Shown here one piece after another: positions 1 to 7,164 of a DNA stretch of 12,674 nt. The DNA comes from an uncultured Bacteroides sp. (GTDB taxonomy: Bacteria; Bacteroidota; Bacteroidia; Bacteroidales; Bacteroidaceae), in the NCBI GenBank assembly GCA_900766195.1, contig CAAFUN010000092.1, positions 1 to 12,674 on the forward strand. The letters run 5' to 3'. A program made the position numbers and the translations under genes. Position 1 is the stretch's first letter. Every line of letters starts with the position of its first letter. The notes under the pieces are model-generated. The model had not been told where the DNA came from. It ran no database searches and saw only the letters and a program-made list of their open reading frames with translations.

Positions 1-139
1 GGGTATAATACTAAGGGAAAGGCACACATTATTATATAGTAAAGGGAAAAAGAATCATTATACGGGGATAGTTAAGCGTTAATTTTTCATGGAGCATTGA
101 AGAAACAGGGCGTTTTCGGTAGAAGTTACATTAGAATTA

Positions 140-205
140 AGTCGTACCTGATTCGAACCATATTCGTACCATATTCGAAGTTCATTCGAAGGCAGTTCGC
201 CATTT
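140..205. repeat. Six-unit 11-bp tandem repeat (ATTCG core)
   Basis: Units start at 140, 151, 162, 173, 184 and 195, exactly 11 bases apart. The four central units begin ATTCG (ATTCGAACCAT, ATTCGTACCAT, ATTCGAAGTTC, ATTCGAAGGCA) and the outer two are degenerate (AGTCG, GTTCG). The 14-mer GTACCATATTCGAA at 166-179 recurs as its perfect reverse complement at 253-266. An 11-bp period places the cores on one face of the helix, as expected for cooperative binding of a protein. The bound factor, if any, is unknown. Confidence 0.7.
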
Positions 206-448
206 ATATGGAACGTATAAGTGACTTCTCCAACTTATAGCAACGAGCAAAGTTCGAATATGGTACCTAAGAAATAATAGACTGAAAAGAATTTAGGAAG
301 AGAACAGAAAGCATGAAACAATAAAAAGAAAGTAAATAAAGACTTGGCGCAAACAGCAAGAAGAATAACGAAGAAGGAAAAACCAAAAAAAGGAAAAAAT
401 AGATCAATTTTAAACTTTTTTGTGACAAAACAAAAAAGGTATCGACAT

Positions 449-482
449 ATAGAGTAAATATCAACTCTATTATTTATCTTTG
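449..482 (+). promoter_or_regulatory. Candidate sppA promoter with inverted repeat
   Basis: TATCTTTG at 475-482 fits the Bacteroides -7 consensus TAnnTTTG and lies 44 bases before the sppA ATG. No good -33 TTTG sits 19-21 bases upstream. Instead there is a perfect 7-bp inverted repeat, ATAGAGT (449-455) and ACTCTAT (464-470), placed where a repressor or activator would sit. This is a pattern match only. Confidence 0.45.
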
Positions 483-526
483 TTAGCTAAAAACTATTAG
501 CTAGCATACAAAAAGCCAATATAACA

Positions 527-2299
527 ATGAAAGATTTTTTAAAATTTACTTTGGCCACAATCACCGGCCTCATCGTAACGAGCGTCCTTCTTTTTTTTAT
601 AGGCGTCATAATTATGTTCAGTGTGGCCTCTTCGTCTGATTCCGAGACTCAAGTTGCAAAAAATTCTATCATGATGCTTGACTTAAACGGGACATTAAAA
701 GAACGTTCTCAAGAAAATCCGTGGGACATTTTTTTAGATGATAAAGAATCGCAATCCGGCTTGAATGACATTCTATCTTCTATACGGAAAGCTAAAGAAA
801 ACGAAGACATTAAAGGTATCTATTTACAGGCTGGTTCCATGAGTGCCGGATACGCTTCATTGGAAGAAATACGCAAGGCATTGGTGGACTTCAAAACTTC
901 AGGTAAATTTATTGTAGCCTATGGCGACCAATATACACAAAAGCTCTACTACTTATCTAGTGTGGCAGACAAGATACTCCTCAACCCAAAAGGTGCAATA
1001 GAGTGGAAAGGATTGGCTTCAACACCTATGTTTTACAAAGACTTGCTGAGTAAAATAGGAGTAGAAATGCAGATATTTAAAGTAGGGACTTATAAATCGG
1101 CCGTGGAGCCTTTTATAGCAACAGAGATGAGTCCGGCAAATCGCGAACAAGTAACCGAATTCCTGGGCTCTATCTGGGGACGTGTACTTAGTGATGTCTC
1201 CACCTCAAGAAAAATTTCTAAAGATTCACTCAACGCTTTTGCTGACCGCATGCTTATGTTCTATCCTGCAGAGAAAAGTGTGAAATATGGATTGGCAGAC
1301 ACATTGATCTATAAAAATGATGTTCGCGATTATTTAAAGAAACTTGTCAAAGTGGACAAGGATGACAAGCTAGCTATTTTGGGACTGAAAGACATGATCA
1401 ACGTGAAGAAGAGCGTGCCCAAAGACAAGAGCGGCAACATAGTAGCCGTATATTATGCTTCCGGCGAAATTTACGACGGTGATGAATCGCGTAGCAGCAT
1501 GGATGATGGTATATGGTCGGATAAAGTGATTCGCGACTTACGTAAATTGAAAGATGATGATGACGTAAAAGCTGTAGTACTTCGGGTAAATTCTCCGGGT
1601 GGTAGTGCATACGGTTCCGAACAAATATGGCATGCCGTCAGCGAATTAAAAAAGGAGAAACCGGTTATTGTCTCTATGGGTGATTATGCAGCTTCGGGTG
1701 GTTATTATATTTCGTGCGTGGCCGACAGCATAGTAGCCGAGCCTACCACTCTGACAGGTTCTATCGGTATATTTGGCATGTATCCCAATGTAAAAGGGCT
1801 TACAGACAAAATTGGTTTGTCATTCGACGTAGTGAAAACAAATGCTTACTCTGATTTCGGAACAATGAGCAGACCATTGAATGATGGTGAAAAATCATTG
1901 ATGCAAATGACGATAAACGAAGGATATGAAACTTTTGTAGGTCGTTGCGCCGATGGACGTAAGATGAGCAAAGAAGCAATTAAGAAAGTAGCAGAGGGTC
2001 GTGTGTGGACAGGTGAAAAAGCTAAAAAGCTTGGACTTGTAGATGAGCTCGGTGGTATAGACAAAGCATTGGATTTTGCCGTAAAGAAAGCCAAACTTAG
2101 CGCGTATACCGTACTTACTTATCCGGAAAAGAAAAGCTTCTTCTCTTCTTTATTGGAGACCAATCCAGGGAACTACATTCGCCTTCATCTCCTCAGCGGA
2201 AAGGCCGGTGAGCTTTACCAACAATTCAACTTAATAAATAACTTCGATAAATGTGACCGCATACAAGCACGTGTTCCTTTTGAATTGAATATTGATTAA
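527..2299 (+). CDS. sppA: Signal peptide peptidase SppA, 67K type (protease IV)
   Basis: Membrane-anchored serine protease of peptidase family S49 that degrades cleaved signal peptides. The 590-aa protein starts with one hydrophobic segment (about residues 5-34) followed by two tandem S49 domains, the double-length architecture of the E. coli enzyme (618 aa). The Ser/Lys catalytic dyad is visible: Lys190 in the TYKSAVEPF motif of the first domain and Ser390 in DYAASGGYYIS of the second. They are 200 residues apart, the same spacing as Lys209/Ser409 in E. coli. It is the first gene of a co-directional cluster, with lpxK following after 78 bases. The ATG immediately before the membrane segment is the natural start. 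No defects are seen. Confidence 0.95.
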   Translation: MKDFLKFTLATITGLIVTSVLLFFIGVIIMFSVASSSDSETQVAKNSIMMLDLNGTLKERSQENPWDIFLDDKESQSGLNDILSSIRKAKENEDIKGIYLQAGSMSAGYASLEEIRKALVDFKTSGKFIVAYGDQYTQKLYYLSSVADKILLNPKGAIEWKGLASTPMFYKDLLSKIGVEMQIFKVGTYKSAVEPFIATEMSPANREQVTEFLGSIWGRVLSDVSTSRKISKDSLNAFADRMLMFYPAEKSVKYGLADTLIYKNDVRDYLKKLVKVDKDDKLAILGLKDMINVKKSVPKDKSGNIVAVYYASGEIYDGDESRSSMDDGIWSDKVIRDLRKLKDDDDVKAVVLRVNSPGGSAYGSEQIWHAVSELKKEKPVIVSMGDYAASGGYYISCVADSIVAEPTTLTGSIGIFGMYPNVKGLTDKIGLSFDVVKTNAYSDFGTMSRPLNDGEKSLMQMTINEGYETFVGRCADGRKMSKEAIKKVAEGRVWTGEKAKKLGLVDELGGIDKALDFAVKKAKLSAYTVLTYPEKKSFFSSLLETNPGNYIRLHLLSGKAGELYQQFNLINNFDKCDRIQARVPFELNID

Positions 2300-2377
2300 A
2301 AAGAAGGAACATTCAGCTTTGCGAAAAAGTGGCAGCCCATTATATCGATGTGCAACCCATTCAAAGGAAAGGACTGA

Positions 2378-3490
2378 ATGATAAGACAACAGAATAAGAT
2401 ACAACGTTGGCTGTACCCCATCTCGTGGATATACGGGATTGGGGTATATTTCCGAAACAAGCTCTTTGACTGGGGACATCTCCAATCAAAGAGCTTTGGT
2501 ATTCCGGTTATTTGCATCGGTAATCTCGCTGTAGGCGGAACGGGAAAAACGCCCCATACAGAGTATCTTATCAGGTTGTTGCTTCAAGAAAGAAAAAATA
2601 TAGCAGTGCTGAGTCGCGGTTATAAGCGTGCCACAAAGGGATATCAGCTTGCTACTGACGAAAGCAGTGCGCAAAGCATAGGTGATGAACCCCGCCAAAT
2701 AAAAGATAAATATCCCAATATTTGTGTGGCAGTTGACGAAAACCGTTGCCACGGCATCGAACAACTGATGCAGCTTCATCATCCGGCAGTAGATGTCATC
2801 ATATTAGATGATGCATTTCAACACAGGTATGTTAAAGCCGGACTCAACATTCTACTGACAGACTATCATCGTCTCTTTACAGAAGACGCCTTATTGCCTG
2901 CAGGACGTTTACGTGAACCTGCACAAGGCAAAAACAGGGCACACATTGTCATTGTGACCAAATGTCCCAATGATATAAAACCGATAGACTTCAATATTGT
3001 AGCAAAGAAATTGGACTTATATCCTTTTCAGCAGCTCTATTTTTCCAAATTAAAATATGGCGAATTGACTCCTCTATTTTCAGGTATCAACATCAAGAAA
3101 CGTCCCATTTCTTCTTTACGTAGAGATAATCATGTTTTACTGGTGACAGGTATTGCTTCGCCAACCGCCTTGACGGAGAAGCTAAAAGAATATACCCCGA
3201 ATATAGCACTCCTGACGTTTGATGACCACCATAATTTCAACAATAGAGATATCCGTCAAATTGAAGAACACTTCAAAAAAATGAAAGGAGAGCGCAAGCT
3301 AATCATCACTACTGAAAAAGATGCCGTACGGCTACGCCACCATCCGGCACTAAGCGATGCATTAAAAACGCATTTCTTTTATATACCGATTGAAATCACT
3401 ATATTGCAAGATCAACAAGAAATATTCAATCAAAACATTATAGATTATGTTAGAGCAAATTCAAGAAACCGCAGCTTACCTGAAAAGTAA
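2378..3490 (+). CDS. lpxK: Tetraacyldisaccharide 4'-kinase LpxK
   Basis: Phosphorylates the 4' position of the lipid A disaccharide precursor at the inner face of the cytoplasmic membrane (lipid A biosynthesis, Raetz pathway). The 370-aa protein has the LpxK-type P-loop GNLAVGGTGKTP at residues 48-59 with Lys57, LSRGYKR (78-84), GDEP (102-105), DDAFQHR (144-150, usually DDGFQHR) and the late TTEKDAVRL motif. Residues 10-27 are hydrophobic and fit the membrane-associated N-terminus. The purine-rich stretch AGGAAAGGA precedes the ATG and could serve as a ribosome site. Its 3' end overlaps the next gene by 44 bases, suggesting translational coupling. Two hairpins lie in its first 120 bases (reported separately). 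Confidence 0.94.
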   Translation: MIRQQNKIQRWLYPISWIYGIGVYFRNKLFDWGHLQSKSFGIPVICIGNLAVGGTGKTPHTEYLIRLLLQERKNIAVLSRGYKRATKGYQLATDESSAQSIGDEPRQIKDKYPNICVAVDENRCHGIEQLMQLHHPAVDVIILDDAFQHRYVKAGLNILLTDYHRLFTEDALLPAGRLREPAQGKNRAHIVIVTKCPNDIKPIDFNIVAKKLDLYPFQQLYFSKLKYGELTPLFSGINIKKRPISSLRRDNHVLLVTGIASPTALTEKLKEYTPNIALLTFDDHHNFNNRDIRQIEEHFKKMKGERKLIITTEKDAVRLRHHPALSDALKTHFFYIPIEITILQDQQEIFNQNIIDYVRANSRNRSLPEK

Positions 3491-4256
3491 AATGCACACC
3501 AGTCCTCAAACAGCCATCATCCTTGGCACCGGTTTGGGAAGTCTAGCGAATGAAATCACTGAAAAGTACGAAATAAATTATAAGGATATTCCAAACTTCC
3601 CCGTTTCTACGGTAGAAGGGCATAGTGGGAAACTTATTTTTGGTAAACTAGGAAGCAAAGACATCATGGCCATGCAGGGGCGCTTCCATTACTACGAAGG
3701 TTATTCTATGAAAGAAGTAACTTTTCCGGTACGTGTCATGCGCGAATTAGGCATAAAGACTTTATTTGTTTCTAATGCCAGTGGAGCTACAAACCCTAAT
3801 TTCGAGATTGGTGATCTGATGGTCATTACCGATCACATCAACTATTTCCCCGAACATCCTTTGCGCGGAAAGAATATTCCCTACGGACCACGATTCCCGG
3901 ACATGAGCGAGGCTTATGACAAAGAGCTCATTCGCAAGGCCGATGAGATAGCCAAAGAAAAAGGAATAAAAGTGCAGCATGGAGTATATGTAGGCACACA
4001 AGGCCCTACGTTTGAAACACCTTCGGAATATAAACTGTTCCGCATCTTTGGTGCAGACGCCGTAGGTATGTCCACCGTACCCGAAGTAATTGTGGCTAAT
4101 CATTGTGGCATTAAAGTCTTCGGAATTTCTGTAGTTACCGACTTGGGCGTTGAAGGCAAAATTGTAGAAGTTACCCACGAAGAGGTGCAGAAAGCAGCCG
4201 ATGCAGCCCAACCTAAAATGACTACTATCATGCGTGAATTGATTAACCGTTCCTAA
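3447..4256 (+). CDS. punA: Purine nucleoside phosphorylase (trimeric, PNP-I family)
   Basis: Cleaves purine (deoxy)nucleosides with phosphate to base and (deoxy)ribose-1-phosphate in cytoplasmic purine salvage. The 269-aa protein carries the family motifs in order: GTGLGSLA (27-34, phosphate loop), VEGHSGK (56-62), QGRFHYYEG (77-85), NASGATN (110-116), GPTFETP (186-192, base-binding Glu190), GADAVGMSTVPEV (202-214) and THEEV (243-247). The ATG at 3447 lies inside lpxK. I prefer it to the ATG at 3492 because the extra 15 residues match the N-terminal helix of Bacillus-type PNPs. The base-contact residue equivalent to human Asn243 is Asp232 (VVTDLG), so the base preference may be unusual. The symbol follows the trimeric class and is less certain than the function. 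Confidence 0.92.
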   Translation: MLEQIQETAAYLKSKMHTSPQTAIILGTGLGSLANEITEKYEINYKDIPNFPVSTVEGHSGKLIFGKLGSKDIMAMQGRFHYYEGYSMKEVTFPVRVMRELGIKTLFVSNASGATNPNFEIGDLMVITDHINYFPEHPLRGKNIPYGPRFPDMSEAYDKELIRKADEIAKEKGIKVQHGVYVGTQGPTFETPSEYKLFRIFGADAVGMSTVPEVIVANHCGIKVFGISVVTDLGVEGKIVEVTHEEVQKAADAAQPKMTTIMRELINRS

Positions 4257-4330
4257 ACAGTATAAAGAAAGAACGGGAAGCATAACTAATAGTAAATCGG
4301 TCACAACCCTAAAGAAACGAAGAATAAACA

Positions 4331-5365
4331 TTGAAAACAGAAATATCAACATTAGGTGAATTTGGTCTTATACGCCATCTGACTGAAGGAATTAAACTCC
4401 AAAACGAATCAAGCCGCTATGGTGTAGGCGATGATGCAGCAGTGCTCTCCTACCCTTCCGAAAAGCAAATATTGGTAACTACCGATCTGCTGATGGAGGG
4501 CGTTCATTTTGATTTAATATATGTCTCCTTAAAACACTTGGGATATAAATCGGCAGTGGTCAACTTTTCCGATATCTATGCCATGAATGGTACTCCCAAA
4601 CAGATCACCGTATCATTGGCTCTCTCCAAACGCTTTTGTGTAGAAGATATGGAAGAGCTTTACGCCGGCATTCGCCTCGCATGTGAGGAATATAACGTAG
4701 ATATCGTAGGCGGAGATACCTCCTCCTCTCTCACCGGTTTAGCCATCAGCATCACCTGTATTGGTGAAGGAGAGAAAGACAAAATAGTCTATCGTAACGG
4801 AGCCAAAGAAACCGACCTTATCTGTGTGAGCGGAGATCTTGGTGCAGCCTACATGGGTCTGCAACTGTTGGAACGTGAAAAGACGGTATTGAAAGGAGAG
4901 AAAGATATCCAACCCGATTTTACCGGTAAGGAATACTTGTTGGAACGCCAACTCAAACCGGAAGCCCGTCGAGACGTCATTCAAAAATTGGCGGAAGCAG
5001 GCGTACAACCCACATCTATGATGGACATTTCCGATGGTCTTTCTTCTGAATTGCTGCACATCTGTACCCAGAGTAAAGTGGGATGTCGGGTCTACGAAGA
5101 GCATATTCCTATTGACTACCAGACAGCAGTAATGGCCGAAGAGTTTAATATGAACCTCACTACCTGTGCGCTAAACGGTGGCGAAGATTATGAGTTACTT
5201 TTCACTGTCCCCATTGCCGATCACGAAAAAGTGGCCGAGATAGAAGGCATCAAACTCATCGGACACATCACTAAACCGGAGCTTGGATGTGCACTGATCA
5301 CTCGAGATGGTCAGGAGTTTGAATTAAAAGCTCAAGGTTGGAATCCACTTCAAGAAGAAAAATAA
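4331..5365 (+). CDS. thiL: Thiamine-phosphate kinase ThiL
   Basis: ATP-dependent phosphorylation of thiamine monophosphate to thiamine pyrophosphate, the last step of coenzyme synthesis, in the cytoplasm. The 344-aa protein shows the PurM/ThiL-type motifs: GDDAAV (33-38), TDLLMEGVHF (51-60), NFSDIYAMNG (78-87), GGDTSSS (127-133), MDISDGL (231-237) and GGEDYELL (283-290). Acidic residues in these motifs bind Mg-ATP in the family. The start is TTG at 4331: an in-frame TAA lies at 4325-4327 and the next in-frame ATG would remove the N-terminal ATP-binding motif. It is the last gene of the housekeeping cluster, 74 bases after the phosphorylase and 16 bases before a strong terminator. Confidence 0.94.
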   Translation: MKTEISTLGEFGLIRHLTEGIKLQNESSRYGVGDDAAVLSYPSEKQILVTTDLLMEGVHFDLIYVSLKHLGYKSAVVNFSDIYAMNGTPKQITVSLALSKRFCVEDMEELYAGIRLACEEYNVDIVGGDTSSSLTGLAISITCIGEGEKDKIVYRNGAKETDLICVSGDLGAAYMGLQLLEREKTVLKGEKDIQPDFTGKEYLLERQLKPEARRDVIQKLAEAGVQPTSMMDISDGLSSELLHICTQSKVGCRVYEEHIPIDYQTAVMAEEFNMNLTTCALNGGEDYELLFTVPIADHEKVAEIEGIKLIGHITKPELGCALITRDGQEFELKAQGWNPLQEEK

Positions 5366-5381
5366 GAATATTTTATAGACG

Positions 5382-5427
5382 AAAAGCACTGATAATAAGC
5401 CACAAAGGTTTTTATCAGTGCTTTTTT
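5382..5427 (+). terminator. Rho-independent terminator after thiL
   Basis: A perfect 14-bp stem, AAAAGCACTGATAA (5382-5395) pairing with TTATCAGTGCTTTT (5412-5425), encloses a 16-base loop. The T run reaches 5427. It ends the sppA-lpxK-PNP-thiL transcript and insulates the tRNA gene. The flanking A and T runs allow it to act in both directions. Confidence 0.88.
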
Positions 5428-5439
5428 ATTTCTTCCCCC

Positions 5440-5469
5440 TTGCAAACTCCAAATATTTCACTACCTTTG
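5440..5469 (+). promoter_or_regulatory. Promoter of tRNA-Phe (Bacteroides -33/-7)
   Basis: TTG at 5440-5442 and TACCTTTG at 5462-5469 are separated by 19 bases, matching the Bacteroides primary sigma factor consensus (TTTG, 19-21 bases, TAnnTTTG). The -7 box ends 18 bases before the mature tRNA 5' end. Confidence 0.75.
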
Positions 5470-5487
5470 CAATCGCAAAACGGAAAA

Positions 5488-5560
5488 GGTGCCATAGCTC
5501 AGTTGGTAGAGCAAAGGACTGAAAATCCTTGTGTCCCCGGTTCGATTCCTGGTGGCACCA
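5488..5560 (+). tRNA. tRNA-Phe (anticodon GAA)
   Basis: A 73-base cloverleaf. The acceptor GGTGCCA pairs with TGGCACC and the discriminator is A. The D stem is GCTC/GAGC, and the anticodon stem AAGGA/TCCTT carries loop CTGAAAA with GAA at 5521-5523. The T loop is TTCGATT. The terminal letters CCA belong to the acceptor and discriminator, so the CCA tail is not encoded. The T stem (5536-5540 with 5548-5552) has one C-U mismatch at positions 51/63. Its 3' end is the probable integration site of the downstream element. Confidence 0.96.
5541..5560 (+). other. Probable attL in the tRNA-Phe 3' end
   Basis: A phage/ICE-type integrase gene begins 243 bases past the tRNA and points away from it, the classic layout for integration into a tRNA 3' end. 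The exact crossover cannot be read because no second copy of the tRNA tail is present in the window. The right end must lie outside. The bounds given are the T loop to the discriminator base and are approximate. Confidence 0.45.
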
Positions 5561-5580
5561 CTTTTAGAGAAAGCAAAAAG

Positions 5581-5624
5581 ATGTAAACTCCTGATATTCA
5601 GTGAATATCAGGAGTTTACATTTT
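5581..5624. terminator. 20-bp near-perfect palindrome, bidirectional terminator
   Basis: The left arm at 5581-5600 and the right arm at 5602-5621 are exact reverse complements around one base (G5601). In RNA this folds as a roughly 18-bp stem with a tight loop. TTTT follows at 5621-5624, and AAAAAG precedes it, giving a T run on the other strand too. It ends the tRNA-Phe transcript. If the element starts at the tRNA end, this terminator is supplied by the element. Confidence 0.8.
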
Positions 5625-5670
5625 CCCCCATGAAGCAAAAAACAGCAAATTTCGACCTACCTTGGTAGAG

Positions 5671-5714
5671 CAAAAGGTGGAGCAAGTTTAAGAGATATTT
5701 ATCTCCACCTTTTG
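5671..5714. repeat. 12-bp hairpin upstream of int
   Basis: CAAAAGGTGGAG (5671-5682) and CTCCACCTTTTG (5703-5714) are perfect complements around a 20-base loop, about 90 bases before the integrase ATG. It could be a second terminator, an integrase or excisionase binding structure, or a leader RNA element. It has no T run outside the stem. The adjacent 5662-5674 repeats 13 bases of the tRNA-Phe D arm. Confidence 0.6.
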
Positions 5715-5772
5715 ACCTTAATTGGCGTTGACTGTCAGCTTGTTGCGTAGCGATAACCTCGTCGCATTTCCA

Positions 5773-5780
5773 TAATTTTG
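5773..5780 (+). promoter_or_regulatory. Candidate -7 box of the integrase promoter
   Basis: TAATTTTG fits TAnnTTTG and lies 23 bases before the ATG at 5804. No TTG is present 19-21 bases upstream (the nearest, at 5743-5745, is 27 bases away), so the promoter may be weak or need an activator. Confidence 0.45.
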
Positions 5781-5803
5781 TATCACTTAAAACAAGTAGA
5801 AAA

Positions 5804-7033
5804 ATGATGGAAAGAAATTCATTTAGTGTTTTGTTTTTCTTAAAGAAAACAAAACTATTGAAGAACGGTGAAGCCTCTGTATGTATGAGAATTACGGTTA
5901 ATAATATTCGCTCTGAAACGAATATTCGTAAAAGCATTAGCCCCACTTTATGGAATCAGGCAAAAGAATGTTCCCGTGGTAAAGACCGTAAATCAAACGA
6001 CCTAAACAAGTTTATTGAAGAAGCTCGAATCAAAATGTATAATATCCATGCTGATTTGAAACAAGAAGGTTTGCCAATCTCAGCTACTATCCTTCGTGAT
6101 AAGTTCTTTAGTTTGGAGAAGAAAGAAGAACCCAAAACGCTTATAGCTACTTTTCAGGAGCATAACGACCAATGCAGGCAATTAATAGGTAAAGACTTCG
6201 CTTTGATTACTGTACGCCGTTATGAAAGCTGTAAACGCTATTTAACTGAACTAATTAAAATCAAATACGATAAAGATGATTTGCCGCTTAAAGATATAAA
6301 CGGAGAATTTATTCGGGCTTTTGACTTCTATCTGAAAACTGAAAAAGACTGTGCGCAAAATACGGTTATCCGCTATATGAAATGTCTAAAAAAGATTACA
6401 AATCGCTCTCTTGCTAACGAATGGATAAGCAAAGACCCTTTTATGGGAATCAAGTTCCATGAAAAAGAAGTGAACAGGGAGTTTCTTACGTGGGATGAAC
6501 TACAAACAGTTATCAACAAAAAGTTTGAATTACCTCGTATTGATTTAGTTCGGGATATCTTCATATTTTGTGCATTTACCGGATTATCGTTCATAGATGT
6601 AAAGCAACTTACATCGGAACATATAGTAAAAGACCGAGAGGGAATTTTTTGGATTCGGAAAGCTCGGCAAAAGACAAAGAATATGTGTAATATCCCGCTG
6701 TTGGATGTTCCTTTGGGTATTATTGAGAAATACAAGGGCTATCCTTTGTGTGAAAAACGGAATGTATTATTGCCTGTCCCATGTAATCAAAAGATGAATA
6801 GTTATTTGAAGGAAATCGCTGATTTATGTGAAATTAAGAAGCATCTTAGTACGCATACCGCCCGCCACAGCTATGCCACTTCTGTTTGCCTTGCTAATGG
6901 CGTTAGCATTGAAAACGTTGCGAAAATGTTAGGTCATTCGAATATTAGCATGATGAAACGATACGCAAGGGTATTAGACCAGAGTATTTTGAATGATATG
7001 CAAAAAGTTGGAAACTTATCAGGGTCTTTGTAG
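5804..7033 (+). CDS. Tyrosine recombinase / integrase, IntDOT-like
   Basis: Site-specific recombinase expected to integrate and excise the element at the tRNA-Phe 3' end. The 409-aa protein has an N-terminal arm-binding region (about 1-100, with the Bacteroidetes-type LKKTKLLKNGEASVCMRI stretch), a SAM-like core-binding domain (about 115-215) and a catalytic domain (about 225-400). The catalytic residues visible are His351 and Arg354 in HTARHSYAT, His378 in LGHSN, nucleophile Tyr387 in MKRYARV, and a Lys near 290-292. The first catalytic Arg is replaced by Ser262 (FTGLSFIDV), with Arg250 twelve residues earlier. IntDOT of CTnDOT shows the same Ser plus upstream Arg arrangement. The gene appears intact. 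It converges on hamB with 131 bases between the stop codons. Confidence 0.93.
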   Translation: MMERNSFSVLFFLKKTKLLKNGEASVCMRITVNNIRSETNIRKSISPTLWNQAKECSRGKDRKSNDLNKFIEEARIKMYNIHADLKQEGLPISATILRDKFFSLEKKEEPKTLIATFQEHNDQCRQLIGKDFALITVRRYESCKRYLTELIKIKYDKDDLPLKDINGEFIRAFDFYLKTEKDCAQNTVIRYMKCLKKITNRSLANEWISKDPFMGIKFHEKEVNREFLTWDELQTVINKKFELPRIDLVRDIFIFCAFTGLSFIDVKQLTSEHIVKDREGIFWIRKARQKTKNMCNIPLLDVPLGIIEKYKGYPLCEKRNVLLPVPCNQKMNSYLKEIADLCEIKKHLSTHTARHSYATSVCLANGVSIENVAKMLGHSNISMMKRYARVLDQSILNDMQKVGNLSGSL

Positions 7034-7057
7034 TAGTTTAACTTTTAAATTGATTTG

Positions 7058-7089
7058 AAAGGTGCTTTTCTGTTGAGATTAGCACCTTT
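7058..7089. terminator. Terminator-like hairpin between int and hamB
   Basis: AAAGGTGCT (7058-7066) and AGCACCTTT (7081-7089) form a perfect 9-bp stem with a 14-base loop. The stem can be lengthened beyond a bulged A by ATTTG/CAAAT. It lies between convergent genes and could stop both transcripts, although the external T run is poor. Confidence 0.6.
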
Positions 7090-7164
7090 ACAAATTTTCA
7101 AATGTAATATCTATAAGAACAGAAGTCTTGTCAATATTGTCCAGAATATGTTTAGTACGTCTGA

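Larger units (their letters stand above)
1..526. other. Gene-free region upstream of sppA
   Basis: No open frame here looks like a real protein. The only longer frame, on the minus strand at 267-464, is just the complement of a purine-rich tract (about 284-420) and reads as a monotonous Phe/Leu/Ser string. The region does hold an 11-bp phased repeat cluster (140-205), a 14-bp inverted copy of part of it (253-266), and a candidate promoter near 449-482. I recognise nothing in 1-139. Confidence 0.6.

Noticed and set aside
267..464. Minus-strand 65-aa hydrophobic frame
   Set aside because: It is the complement of a purine-rich tract, reads as a monotonous Phe/Leu/Ser string, and no promoter or family resemblance was seen.
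3762..4352. Minus-strand 196-aa frame across the PNP gene
   Set aside because: It lies antisense to a gene with full family motifs, and its His/Cys/Phe-rich text has no recognisable domain.
5551..5560. An encoded CCA tail on tRNA-Phe
   Set aside because: Using the last CCA as a tail breaks acceptor pairing. The letters are acceptor bases 71-72 plus the discriminator.
5338..5586. Plus-strand frame running through the thiL end and tRNA-Phe
   Set aside because: It covers a terminator and a tRNA gene, and part of its text is just translated tRNA sequence.
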